Shown piece after piece: positions 27,601-40,629 of a stretch of DNA of 64,000 nt (position 1 is its first letter; each line of letters starts with the position of its first letter). The translations under genes and the position numbers were made by a program. A model generated the notes under the pieces. The model was not told the origin of the DNA. It was given only the letters and a program-made list of their open reading frames with translations, and made no database searches. The stretch is from Beaufortia kweichowensis (lineage: Eukaryota > Chordata > Actinopteri > Cypriniformes > Gastromyzontidae), in assembly GCA_019155185.1 (NCBI GenBank), contig CM032808.1, positions 10,537,607-10,601,606 of the forward strand. The letters are read 5' to 3'.

Positions 27601-30600
27601 AAGTGACACTAATGCTGAAAAATCACAGAATTTCTATTTTTTTTTTCATTGCACCTGTCGCACTTTTGAATAATTCAATCTCATGTATATTTAGAGAAAA
27701 GCGCAAAAGCATATCTGCCTTATGCCTTACTTTCACCTGTCATAACTCTTCAATCAGCTCAGGGAGGAACGTTTGATCAAGCGACTCGCTTCCTGTCAAA
27801 ACGCCTCTTACCAGGCCTGGAAGGAGTGGAAAAAAACAGTTTTTAAGATGGTTTCTATCTTCATTGTACAAGGCCACTTTATCCCAGCGCACCTTAACCG
27901 AGTCGGAAAATAGCAGATATTATCCACTCAAGTGTCAGATTCCTAATAAAGAGCTGAATGGTAAATGAATTTGCATACACGAAGCAAAATAACAGCTTCC
28001 CTGTGCAGAACCAAATAATCAGCCGGCTATTCGTAGATCATGTCATCGGGGGACATTATCCAAATGCCAGGCTTAGAAAACAATACAATAAAGTCCACTA
28101 GGAAGGTGTGTAAAACGAGCCGTAAAGAGCCAGGCTGTAATCCTTGGGATTTACTAAAATCCTGTTGCTTTAGTCTGGCATGAATATGAAAAAGTGATAA
28201 TTACGTCTAATTCTTTTACGCTAAGATGCGACCACAGGGCCACTTACACGCTCGAGTGTTCATCAGCAGTGACATCTCAGACCAGCTCATCTCAAACGCA
28301 TCGTACACAAAATAAACGGTAACAAACTTCTCATCTATCTGACACTTTAATATTCATGTCAAAGAAAGACACAGTTACTTAAATGGAAAAACATTGAAAT
28401 TGGCTGAAGAAGATTTAAAGACCCACTAATGGCCTTAAAAAGTGTCTAAACTTCTTTACAAATGAAATTTAAAGGTGGAGTGTGTCATTTTTTTACATTA
28501 AAATAGTCTATATCAATTTGGCCGGCCAATAGCATTACTGAACAGTATCTCATCTTCTCATAACACATCATAACGCATGATTTTTGAATACTGATCTGGT
28601 TATACACAATATATTTCCACTATAATGTCAAGCTGATGTGCGTTACCATGTGAACTTACCAGCACGTGGCTCCACGGTTCTGTTGCTATCTGAGTCCATA
28701 AAGACAAACCGTCCACCTCCAAAGTCCACACCAAAATCAGACAAATACAGTAATGATGTATAATCAAAGGATCCATAGGTCTCCTGTAAAAGAAAAACAC
28801 CTATAATTTTCCTATAATCTCATACAAATCTCAGCATGATGTCAAAATATTATTCATAGCATTTGCTTTATAATTCTAATGAAAGTTTCTAATTAGAAGA
28901 ACTGGATTAGCTCAACAACAAACAAAAAAAACTCTCATTTGATTAGATTTATACTTTCATTACTTATTCATCAAGTCATACATATTTAATTGCTGTGATT
29001 TTTGTAATTTAGAACAGAGAAGTTTAAAAGCGCAACCCTCGGGTAAAGCCCAAGACTTCCTGACTTTGCGTAAAACAGCAGGAAGACTTTTAACAGTGTC
29101 CCTAGGAATTCAAACATCCTCTGCATTATAAAGAGAACATCTTTTGGGAGCCCAAACCAGAAAGGTCCCACTTCTCTGCACGTCACATCAGACTTTCAAC
29201 TATGTTAATCAAAGCTTACGTTAAGATAGGCGTTTCTGATGCCAATGCCGGTGTTTTTCATAAAGAAATATATTCCACACACCTACCGCAAAGGGAGTTT
29301 ATTCAGCATTTGATACGCTTATTTATTTTTATTACACCATCAATGTCAAAATATCAACCCACACACGCACAAATCAAACTACCGTACAAGCAAAGTGGTG
29401 TAATGTTCCTTCCTCTAAATATGAGCTGATTTAAGTGATTTAGAAGTGTAAACAATGAAGTGGACAAGCGATGACATAATGTGGATGATTACATTTTCAA
29501 TAGAAATTCAGAAACAAAGCAAACAGGTAAAGTGATGAAATCCAAAGGCAGAGCTTCAAAAAGTTTGTTTATCTTTTTGTTCACAAAAGAACACAAACAA
29601 TTTCTTTTCAGTGTAAGCAGTTTATCCCTCTGGTGCAGACAGTCAAGCATACAAAACTTGCCTGCGAAGTAAAAAGAGCTTTGGATTGAATCACCCCGAT
29701 GGCCACATTCATACATAAAACCAACTCTGAGATCAAAGCTTTGTTTTTTAAAGGCCAGCCATAAATGAAGGCCAAACTGATTTCAGATCCCCTCCAGAAC
29801 TCATTTCAACAGTTCGAAAATGATGCAGGAACATTACGCACGTAGCATTCTGCTTTGTTTCAAAACTAAATCATGACTTTTTAAGGCAATGTCGATAAAA
29901 TCGATATTAGATCAAGTCAAATAAAAGGTTCAGCATGTAACATTTCTGTACAAACATAATTGTTTTGGATGCGAATACTGCAGAGCATGTCCATTTTTAA
30001 TGCATGAGAAATTGGAGAAGATTTTAAAATATGCTTTAACCAAAGGGGCTATGTGAGAAAATCTTATCATCGGTATTAATTAGCCGATGAGAGGATACAT
30101 CATGAATTTTGATCTTGTTTCATTATTTATAACCAAATCCTTTTTGTTTTCTTTTAACATACTATATCTCTCACAAAACACTAGACAGGTTCAGCTTAAT
30201 ATTCAAGCCACTGAACTGATATGATGTGTGACATTATTTATTTATAAATGTCAAATTTGCAATAATATGGGCTGTTTAAGCTAGTTCAAAACATCTGGGT
30301 TTGAGTGCATGGAGATATTTTTGGTCTCTGTTCTGAGAGAAGCAAAATGATTGGCAGTTTCAGAACACTGGTTGTAAAGTAAACACAGAGGAGCTCGTGA
30401 ACATTCCTGAGATATTAGCTCATGTTAGACGTTGAAGTGTTTTTGTGGGCATGTTACCTTATCGATGTGAGGATGCCAGTATTCATCATGAGTGGTTTTG
30501 GCTAAGCTGCTGTTGATGCGAGAGAAGAAGGTGGGTTTGGTGAGGTACATCTGCGAGGCGTCCAGACCAAATGTTTCCGCAATCGCACCTTGAATTCGCC

Positions 30601-33600
30601 CACGGACATCCCTGTTTCAAAGCAGAGAACATAAAACTTTATTCAGAGCTCACTGTGAAAACAAATTTCCATTTAAAGAAATACGTTAAACAACTGGCCA
30701 CATATCTATCACTTACCTATACAGCTGGAAATCTTCCTCGGTGAAAAGATCTGTTATCTGATCCTTAAAATATCTGGGGATAACAAGCGTTGATAGAAAC
30801 AAACATGAAAACCAGCAACAAACACACTGCCGCAACATCAAAATGTAAACGGTAAACGATAGATCCGCACGCGGAAAAACAAAGCATCGCCAAAAGCCTG
30901 CCAACTCGTGCCAGCTGTACATTCCAGCCACCAGCGCTAAACGCGGTACCAGCATGTGTGTGGGCACAAAGGTGTAAAGCCCTTGAAAATAAATGAGAAG
31001 AAATTCCAGGTTTTAGAGATAAAGATCTTAGGCAAACACAGCTGGAAAGCCATTCCATCACTGAAGCCATTGATTTCTCTGTTCCTCGGGCCCAAGAGTG
31101 TACTTTGATGTGCACATGAAATGCACCTCAAAACAGACTGATAGAGCTGCGAAACTGACAGATCAACCTGCCACTGATGTTCCGTTTGCTGCAGTCGTGC
31201 CGCATACAAAGCTCTGTTGAAATCTCACCTGTAGACGTTCACAAACTGCTTTCCCATCGACAGAGCTCCAGAGTGAAGGTCCAGGATAGAGGCCTGTACA
31301 CAACAAAAGATAATACAGAATAAAAAAACAATAGACAAAAAGAGAAAATGGTCAATATTTTATTTTAAAAAGCAAAGTTTTCCTAAATGTCTTCTTTGGT
31401 CTGATAAGTAAGAAGTGAAAAGAAAGAGTTTTTTCTGCTTTCCTTATTCTGCATCATAAGGTCAACAGATGGATTCTGTTGTAAATACTGCTATTCCCTG
31501 GTCTCTGTCTTACACACGTGAATTATTGTGATGGTGCTTATCTGCTTTTCATAACCCGACCAGGACCCCTCCATTACACCCTCTTTCAGCTTAGTGGTCA
31601 CGCTTCATAAAAGGTCTCTTTGTGTGGAAAGACCCCAGACCTGGTTTCTACCTTAAATGTGTGTCTTTTATAACATTCTATAGGTATCCACCTATAGTAA
31701 TGCAATACAGTGAAAATAAGGTGAATACATTTTAAAAGTAATCCACAGCCTTAGAAAGTCATTGTTAATCACTGGCTTTGCTTCGGTTTAGATTGTATAT
31801 GGCTTAGTGTTTTACATTAATGTTTCTTTTGGCTGTGACTTTTTTCCAGTATTTTCCATTAAGGAGTGCAGGAATAAACCAGGTGAGTTCATCTTAATCC
31901 TTCACAAGTACAAAATCCAATTTCGACAAATGCTGATGATGTCACGCTGGCTTTCCATCAAACACTCAAAAGTTGCTGCCACGCTTCAAAATGACAATTG
32001 TGTGTCATTTACATTTTTTATTCATATACACTTCTGTCTTAAAGAAATAGATCCCCCCAATATAGAAATATTGGGATACTAAAAAATATTGGAAAATATT
32101 TGTGAACTAGATCAAGCTATTCATTAAAAAATATCTGACACAAACAAATTAATTAATTCACTTCTCTCACGCTATAAAAACTAAAGATAATTTCAACTTT
32201 TAATAAATGTAATATTTTCACGTTTGGTTTTAGAACATTTGGAATACAACACAAAGGTAAATTGGACCACTGGTAAGATATTTCTATGGTGTTTATTTCA
32301 GATTTTGTAGCTCCAGGCCTTATTTAATTTCATGATATAAAAAAAGAAAGTGCCATTTTTGGGTAACACAGAAGAAAGGTCATCATTCAAGTTTGCAAAC
32401 AAGTAATCATAGCATTATTATTCTTCAACTATTTATTAAAAGTGTTTCCCTGCAGAAACTCAATCACACCAAACAATATGGTGCCACCAGGCAACTAGAT
32501 GCATTATAAAATCATGATGTACTGGTGATCAAGGGGAAAACCATAGTGTATAGTGCCCTCTTGTGTTCCTAACCAGCTGTCTTTATGTGTGACCAATAGT
32601 TATACATGGATACAAGCACATAACCTAAGACGTGTCTACTCACCCCACCATCTGATCCAGCCAGAGATAATCCCTGCTCAGCTAACCTGTGGAACAAAAG
32701 GAGAACACATGGATTTACACAGTGTATAGTGTTTCAAGATGCTGTTTGTGCAGGTGTGGCTATATTTTATAAGGACCACATTTCTTGAAAACAAGCTCAT
32801 AAAATCTTATGTCAAAGTCGTTTGTCACTGACAGATTTTTGTCAGGGTTAGGAATTCTATGAGACGTCCTTAATAATATAGTGAAATGAATGTTTGTGTG
32901 TGTGTGTACCTTCTAAGCCTTCTTGCTTCCTCCAATGTCACAACATTGTCTGTAACGGCTCTGCCACATTTTGTTGGGGTGCAACCTGAGGACAGAACGT
33001 ATCACTCTCTCATGACAATTGATTTAATATTTTGACACTGATTCAATTAACTAACTCAAGGCCCCTGCCAAATTCTCTCTTAAAACTGTTATGACACATT
33101 CTGGCAAAAACCCAGTATCTTCTTAGTTTCAGCCTCATTAGATTAGATAACACCCACTTGTTTATAAGAACAAGAAAGAGAAGAGCAACAATTGACTGAA
33201 GGGCTACAGCTCAGGAAAGAAAAAACGCTAAAAAGCATCAGTTAATCTAAGACAGATTAAATTAAACGGATTCATTGATTAATAAAATTGCTCAAAAAAT
33301 AGAAACAGATGAGACAAATGTTGAAATACATTAATGTTAAGTTGCAAAATGAATGTTATGGAAACATTTCTAAGATTGTTTTCGCAGGAAAAATATTTGA
33401 GACGCAGGAGACAAACGTTTACAACTGTTCTTCTTTACATCTAGGAGAAATAACTGAGACATTAAAAGGATTGTTATGTAATTATTCTTTCTCATTGATA
33501 ATCTGTCTGACATCAGATCTGGTCTGATACAACAAGCACTTCTACAGAATTTGTGGGATTTAAAGGCCCAATTTACAGGCATCAAATCTTTGAAAGATTT

Positions 33601-34769
33601 TCAAAATTTTAATTGTACAGCGATGCAGTCAGTTTTTGTACAAAAAGAGTAAGAAAAACAAGACAGTTGAAGCAGCACAAACGTTCCTAACATGGCAAAC
33701 CAGCAAAGCAGCTTTAGGCCAATGCATTTTCCCTTATTTAATTCCCTTTCCCACAGCTGATTTACAACTAGTGTTAATAGTGTGGGATAAACTAGAGCCA
33801 AGGGACGGCTTGTTAATCTCAGCATTTGCTTTGTTTTTGGTGCCTGCAGCTTGCTGAAGACGATGTGAAGTGTAGTAATGAGTCCCATGTGGATGAATAC
33901 AGATTGTCAATCAGTGTTTTGGCCTCTCACCAAACATCTAACTTCATGATTCACCCCAAAGGTATGCACAGTATGCACGTTTTACTCTTAAAGGTTTATT
34001 ATTTTGCTAATGTACACATTAGTATTCTGTAGTACTAACTATAGTAAATTCCAAAGCTGTATTACACTTTAATATGTTTTCTAATAAGGTAAAAAACACA
34101 ATCTGGAAATTTTACAACAGAAGTTTACCATTTGGCAAATAAAAGAAAATTAAGATTATAAAAGACCAAAACATCCAACAGATGTTAAATTCACAGATGG
34201 TTTCAATGGACTCTACATACATTTAGTTGAAATAATTTTATAAAAGGGTGTTAAGAATCACCTACACACCTGGAAAACGTTTGTACTTCTTGTAATCCTC
34301 TGAGCAGTCAACAGTAAAAACTCTGGGCTCTGTGAGGATCTCCCCTCTTGAAACTAAGGTGTGTATCAAGTCATCAGTCCACGTGAAATACATCCAGCAC
34401 ACTAATCCACTGGATCCCATTAACATCAACAGGATGGTTAGATTATACCTCCAGTTAGAAGCCTTTCTCTTTGCATTTCCCCTAAAATGACAAACACACC
34501 AGTGATGATACTCATACTTATTACACTGCAATGAACTGGCAGGTGCTATAATAGAAATTTATTTGACTGACAGATGACACAAGGAAATACAGATTAATCA
34601 TTTTCCATCCGTTTCTACAACTTAATTTAGGAATTATGCATGCAGACATAGATTTGCAAACTGCATCACTCTTTTAAAGTTTCAGAAATCGAAATTATTA
34701 CCTTCTAATTTTTTTTTCATTGATGCTACTTTCTAAGTTTTTTGCGATTCTTCTTCGCTGTACACTCAT
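24623..34769 (-). CDS. ogfod3: 2-oxoglutarate/iron-dependent oxygenase domain protein 3, nine coding exons
   Basis: Coding exons, 5' to 3' on the minus strand: 34769-34702, 34481-34270, 32985-32910, 32686-32644, 31293-31229, 30773-30717, 30611-30458, 28783-28660, 24780-24623. They sum to 957 nt with matching phases and GT-AG borders, giving 318 residues (human OGFOD3, about 319). The start ATG opens MSVQRRR. A basic N-terminus is followed by one membrane segment at about 37-55, a type II topology. The luminal part has TPTKCGRAV and SILDLHSGALS blocks and a prolyl-4-hydroxylase-like double-stranded beta-helix. Visible catalytic residues are the HxD pair His222/Asp224 (in WHPHIDK), the distal His280 (in ENLHHVEK) and Arg290 (in WGTRYAI), which should bind the 2-oxoglutarate carboxylate, so the Fe(II)/2OG site looks intact. 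The substrate of this family is not established. The final intron (24781-28659) is the longest. The identification rests on near-continuous similarity to remembered human OGFOD3. Confidence 0.95.
27780..28330. other. Higher-complexity stretch inside the last ogfod3 intron
   Basis: About 550 bp of non-repetitive, mixed-composition sequence with TAATTACG, ATTTGCAT-type and similar developmental factor cores and no sustained frame. It stands out from the AT-rich intron and could be a conserved enhancer; this is inference from texture only. Confidence 0.3.
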
Positions 34770-35262
34770 TTTTTACAGGTGTGTGAACATAACACGTATG
34801 GCTTCTTTCAAGTGTTTGTCTAATGAACTGGCGTACGGAGCAGAGTGTGAAATAAACCCGGAAGAACGTCCTGTCAAACACTGGCCAATTCAGTGTGTCA
34901 AAATAAAAGTCCAAGGCTTCCTAAAGACCTTTGTTCAAATATCATTGTCGATGGTGCTCTGTAAATGTAAAACATTTGTCGTCATAGTATTATCTGCTAA
35001 AAATCTGTATTCAAACCTTTAAAAAAGTCAAAAAGTTTTTTTCTAAACAATGACTGTTTATTACTGGTTTATCTACTATTTCGATGAACTTTGCTTTTTC
35101 AAAATAAAGGTTTGCCGCATTTATTTACATTTTTGTGGCTGTATGTCAGAAAGCTTGTGAATGGGCAAAGAACAAATGATATATTGCAAATGTACTCTGT
35201 TACTTACAGTAAGTGGTTATTGTTTATTATTATTATTCATTTAATATTCATTATTCATTTAC

Positions 35263-35274
35263 GCCCTCTGCTGG
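35263..35274 (-). promoter_or_regulatory. CTCF core motif between ogfod3 and psmd11
   Basis: GCCCTCTGCTGG is an exact reverse-strand match to the CTCF core CCASYAGRKGGC. It lies about 500 bp upstream of the ogfod3 ATG and 1 kb beyond the psmd11 3' end. Occupancy cannot be judged from sequence. Confidence 0.45.
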
Positions 35275-36299
35275 CCTTTCTAAAAACTGCGCAGATTTCA
35301 GTTCGCGCAGGTGTATATTTACATTTGCGGGTACAGAACCGACTGATCTATAGGAAAATAACGTTTAAAACCTTAAGTCACTTTTCTTCAAAGTGAAATC
35401 TGCCTTCCCAGATTTCAATACAAGAATTTTAACTTTGAACAGAAGAAATTTGTAAGCCAAAAAAAAATAACCTCCAACGTGTTTTAATTCACCCACTAAA
35501 TTCTTGATAATCAATGCTGGATTGCCAATACAAATCAATCACAAACACATGCAGGAAGCTCTCAAATCAACAATGGGCCTCAAAAAGTCACTTAAACACA
35601 CCATTCTTTCACCTAAATTACTTTTCTTGAATATTTATAGTTGCACACTAAACAGAAACGAAGGACCATAAATTACTTTTTTCAAAGGATGTCTGAAGGT
35701 TTACATTTTTAGGAAAGAAATGTTAAAAAATATACAAAATATTGAATTTTAAAATTCCATGAAAAACAATGTTGAGGGTATTTAACGTGTGGTGCTCTAT
35801 TGCTGGCAAACTAAGCATAGTTTCTGAAGAACATAAGAAAAAAGGGATAAATTTGAGTGCAGACAAAAATGTGTCTTGAGAAAAAAGTACTTTATCTGAG
35901 AAGTAAAACCATTGTGGAACTGGAGCCATTTAACATAACCACCCTACTTGGCAAACAGTAAACTGTAAATACAAAACCATGAAGACAGTGTACTGAGAAA
36001 GTAAATGACAAACAAAACTCTTGATCATTTAAACTTAAAAAACAGTTTTTTAGTGTGTGGTTATATGATTGGCAACTGTGCTTATTTCAGAGCCTATCAA
36101 ACTCCATTAGAGCCAAGATCTTCACAATCTCACCTAAACAATCGGAAAGTACAAACATCCTTTGATCATAAAAGGGCAGAGAAAGATATGTACTACTACA
36201 AATAACTAATGAGTTGCAGATGAACTGAAACCAGAGAGTCTGTGTATCACAAAGTTCCTGCAATTAAAAAACTTTAAATGTAGAAGAGCTATACATTTC

Positions 36300-36590
36300 T
36301 ATATGACATTTTAGGATTTTATTGTAGTTGTACAACATTCCCTGATGGCCTGTGTTGGCCGTTAAGAGATACAGAGGAGAAAAAATTCAGGAGATCAGAA
36401 AGATGAAACTGTCCATTTGAAAGAAAGAGACGTTAAAAACTCTCATCCAGGGAACAAGTAGATCCTGTTGCATTTAGCGTTGTCCCTTTGCTGTGAGAAA
36501 AAAGTTCCACATGTTGGCAGACACACATACACACGGGCAAACTCACAAACATACAATCATTTCACACTGCAGCAGCTTCTGATGTTTATT
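36300..36590 (-). other. psmd11: Probable spliced 3'UTR exon of psmd11
   Basis: The coding exon ends exactly at the TAG stop, which is followed at once by a donor-like GTAGGG (36710-36705). At 36591 there is a strong acceptor (pyrimidine-rich run then CCCACAG on the minus strand). Removing 36591-36710 would give a terminal non-coding exon from 36590. AATAAA hexamers on the minus strand occur at the start of this exon and at 36318-36323; the second would give a UTR of about 290 nt. Without transcript data, read-through of the 120-nt intron cannot be excluded. Confidence 0.5.
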
Positions 36591-36710
36591 CTGTGGGAAT
36601 AATGAGAAAAAAACAGGTTTGTAATCAAATTCATTCTCATAGACTTCATTCTCATAGACATATATTTTAAATTATATTAACTAATATGATGTTGGAATGT
36701 TTCACCCTAC

Positions 36711-39700
36711 CTATGTCAACTTCTTAGCCTTGTTGTACAGTGAATCCACAACTTTGCTCATGTTCTGTATGGTTTCTAGGGCTGCCCCATAGGTTTTGTC
36801 CACAGGGGGTTCCTCGAATATGATAAGCACACCTTCACCTTGGTCGAGGATGCCTACAAGCCATCAGATAAAAGAATTAAGAGAGGAAAAAATGCAAAGA
36901 TTTCTGTATTACATTAATAGAAAAAGATGAGGAATGGGTTCTGGACACATTGTAGGTGGGACTTGAATGAGTACCATGGTTAAACTTTTTTTTTACCAGT
37001 TTAACCAGTATAAATTACAAATTTACAAAAGATTTATCACAAGAATTGTGGTGCTCATCAAAAAAATCAAATGAACATTAAGACTTTTAAAAGAAATTTA
37101 AATGAGACTTACCATGAAACTTTTTGTCCAGGATCATTTGTGACAGTTTCCTCTCAACATCATCCTGAGAACCACAGAAATTCAAGACAAGAACATTTTC
37201 TTAATTTCTAGTTCTCTTACATGAACAATCTTGCGTCCATTAAAAAGGTTTTAGAAAGATATTTCATACCTTGGAGAGTTTGATGAGACCAGATATGTGT
37301 GTTATCTTGAAAACATAGAAAACATGCATGGGAAAAAGGTATCACAATCTGATTCTACAAACTAGACTTTTTTAAAAAGGTAATTATAAATAATCTAAAA
37401 GTCAATACAATGCTGACCTGTAGGCACTGTTAAAACACACACACACACCTGTACTCTGGAAAATGGCTCAATAACTCGAATGAGATTCTGTTCCAACAAA
37501 CTGTCGTAAAGTTTGGCCAAGTGTGTGTTGATGATGGGGTCATCCCTCAGTTCTTTAGTGTACTCTGTCAGAGCCTTCACATGTAAAAGAACAAACAGAA
37601 AGCTGAGCATGACGGCAATATCGCTTCTGCATTTTCTACAATTGACGTTAGTACGAGATTCCCACCTTTTCAAAGTCTGCTAATGACCTGTTCTTGCTGG
37701 CTTGTGCTATACATCTCAGTGCATCAGTCTAAAGGAGAAAAAAATATACAGGACATAAATACAACAGACAATTATTTATTATATAAATTAAGGACAGCAA
37801 AGTATAGTACAATAGTGGATTTTCATTAGCTTACCTGTCTTCCTGTGTATCGCAGAGCCATCTTGCCACCAATCAGCGTTTGTACTTCCTCTGGCCTGAA
37901 AGAAAAACCTCATTTATATTTCCTTATAATATGTGTTACTTTGTTTGTACCTTTATCAGCCAAACACAAGTCAACAACTGTGAGCTATGCAATTTAAAAG
38001 AAATGGGAGCCTAAATTTTACTTAGTAAAATTACATAACAACTTGGCATAATTTACACAATAAACGATGTATTAAGTAGTGACCTTCCACTGACAAACGG
38101 ATAAACTACAAGCAGTTATCTCACTCACAAGCCAAGCACGATCTTGCACAGGAGCATGTATTTAAGTGCTGTGACGGCCCTTGGGCTGTTGATGGAGTCG
38201 TAACCCTCAAATGCCTCGAAGTAGTAAGAATAGGCGGTTTTCCAATCTTTTTCTTCAGCCGCGTGGATAATACCTGGAGCAAAAATGTGCATTGGTTACA
38301 TACTGGCATGAGGCATCATCATACATGCAAATCAATAAAAAAATTGGATTTGGTAGGACTTGCCTGACTGCATATCAAGAGCTGCCTGGAGCTTTGGTGG
38401 ACAGTAGATGGCATTGGCGGTAGTCCTGGCTGAGGTGAGGGCGGCCCTGGCTTTGGGCAGGTTGCTGAGGGCGTGGTAAGTTTTACTCTCCAGAAGTTGG
38501 ACCTCTACTAGCAGAGCTTTGTCATCCATCTTCTTCAGCTCCTGCAATAACTGGGAGCCTGAGGAGCAAGAAGAGATCTTATAATCTTTAAGATCCCCAC
38601 AGACATGCATTCATTCATCTGTTTTCTATATTCTCACCGAGATGCAGGGCTTCCTGGTATCTCTTAGTGTCAAAATAGAGCGAAATGAGGCGAGCCTGAT
38701 GAAAAGAAAAAAATAAGAAGAAGAGAAGGCATTATTAGGAAATATATTAATTCATCGAATCGCTAACAGCTGTTAATATATAGGCTATTTTATAACAACT
38801 CAAACAATCACGATTTTATAGCTTGATCTCAATTTTACAATAATCAAACGTCCATGCCCTAAAAATCTGATTGTAAGGACAGTTCAAGGCTGATGGTCAA
38901 CATTACCTCAAGGGCCTGTCTAAGGAAGGTCCTCTTCTCAGCTTTAGCCCACTCGATACACTCCAGACACAGCTCGACCTCCTGGCCCGTAGCTGCCTCC
39001 ATGTCCAGGAACAGATCCAGGAGCGAGCGCACCAAGCGTGCTGCCTTCGCCTTGCTTATGGAGATTAGGAAAGGCCTTACAAATTTCAGCAGACCTCCAA
39101 GCTCTAAATTAAGATTAAAATCAAACAAAATTAAAACACTGACAAAGAGACACAACTTTCCACAGGATGTTGAGTCACACCTGCAGCTTGTCCAGTCTTA
39201 GCCAGGAGACTTCCCAACTCCAGGATGCTCTGCTCCTTAACACGAACCGCCTCTTCATCATTCTCCTGAACATCTCGCCTCACTTACATGAGGAAAGAAA
39301 TGTTATAAAGTTAGTAACTTTATGGAAGACATACATCACCCAAATTTTTAAAATGGATCTAAATGTACTATTAGAACACCAGTGTTGTGTGCTTTGAGGA
39401 AAATTGTAGTTTTGCAATATATAAAAATAAATGAATTGTCATAGTGAGTCATTTAACTTTATGTAAGTTCCTGATTATCCTGATTGTACAAGTTTACTTG
39501 TAAGCAACACTTCCTTGAAACAATTTAACAAAACAACTAATCAAAAAACAATTAATGAATAATTTTAGCAGTCATGGTTGAAGTGTTAAGGCAACCTACG
39601 AAATATAAAACCTAAAAAATAAAGACCTAGATATAGCACATAAAAAAAGTAACCAGATCCTAGTGTCTGAATCATCCTATAGCTTTTTTAAAACTGACAA

Positions 39701-40629
39701 ACAAGCAGTTAGTGTTTCGCATTGCTCAATAAAAATAAAACAAAAAGGGCAACAAAATTTGATAAAATCGAAAAGGACACAAATAAACAGCAGATCTCAC
39801 ATCAAAAAAACAACAAAGTCAAACTTTCACAACATATCACAGTTCGACTTAACTGACAGGTCTAACTAAAAATCACGTCACTTTACCTGTTTATCAAATT
39901 AAAATAGCACGGACCGGCTTAAGAAACAACATTATATATTCAAGAAAGACATTTAAGGGGTTTTTTCAATAAAAGAAAAACGAAGACAAATCTCAGCCAA
40001 TGTCAGGCCAACCAAAACAGTAATGTCAACGCTTATAATACAAACCAAAAGAATGTCAAAACGAACATTTCTCTAAATAAAAGACTAGAAGTTTGAGCTG
40101 AAAAGATACATAAAAAACAACAACAACATAATATATGTTACACTAGGCCTTGGCCTGGATGAGCGGCTAATATCGCAGGCTAACTGTCCACACACAGTGG
40201 CTGTGTCTCATACCATACTGAGCTGTCTACCTAGACAGCAATCTGCAGCATCATGAGCGCGTTCAAACGTTCAATACAAACACATCCGCACACTTATTAT
40301 ATTCTCAAAATGTTGCCTTGGTTAAAGTTTCAGTTAAAACTAATGAAAAAGTATTTGACGACCAAATGTGTTGCCTAGAGAGGCGGCTAACTAGGTTTTG
40401 AGACGCACACATACACATAGTATGTGCAGTGAGTCAGCACCGGCTCATGGCTTCCCAACCGCTCTAATAATGAAGCATTAAAGTAGATATGCGGAGTAAA
40501 AAGTCAAGTTTTAGAATAGGCTTTAAAAAGAGTTTTACCGATTGAATGCAAAATGTCGATAGATGCGTTTCTGTCTGTGCTGATGAGAGACTGAGCTCTC
40601 TGAAACTCCACCACTGCCGCGGCTGCCAT
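36711..40629 (-). CDS. psmd11: 26S proteasome non-ATPase regulatory subunit 11 (Rpn6), twelve coding exons
   Basis: Coding exons on the minus strand: 40629-40539, 39282-39181, 39103-38907, 38695-38638, 38558-38364, 38273-38129, 37895-37835, 37728-37666, 37574-37449, 37305-37270, 37164-37113, 36853-36711. They total 1269 nt with matching phases, giving 422 residues, the same as human PSMD11. The protein is a lid subunit of the 19S regulatory particle that clamps the lid to the 20S core and the ATPase ring. N-terminal helical (TPR-like) repeats are followed by a C-terminal PCI domain. The blocks AAAAVVEFQRAQSL, GQEVELCLECIEWAK, TYHALSNLPKARAAL and SKVVDSLYNKAKKLT are essentially the vertebrate sequence. 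The exon 5 donor is GC (G|GCAAGT); all other introns are GT-AG. The start ATG sits in a YY1-like motif. The gene is head-to-head with cdk5r1. Teleosts keep a/b duplicates; which one is unresolved. Confidence 0.97.
40429..40439 (+). promoter_or_regulatory. Candidate CNC-bZIP/small-Maf (ARE-type) site in psmd11 intron 1
   Basis: GTGAGTCAGCA matches the NF-E2/antioxidant-response consensus RTGASTCAGCR. It lies 190 bp inside psmd11 from the ATG, in intron 1. NFE2L1 (Nrf1) drives proteasome subunit genes through such elements, which makes the site plausible; binding is not shown. Confidence 0.35.

Noticed and set aside
28460..28610. Possible short repeat beginning AAAGGTGGAGTGTGTCATTT
   Set aside because: It resembles a common cyprinid repeat start, but no terminal repeat or second copy in the window supports it.
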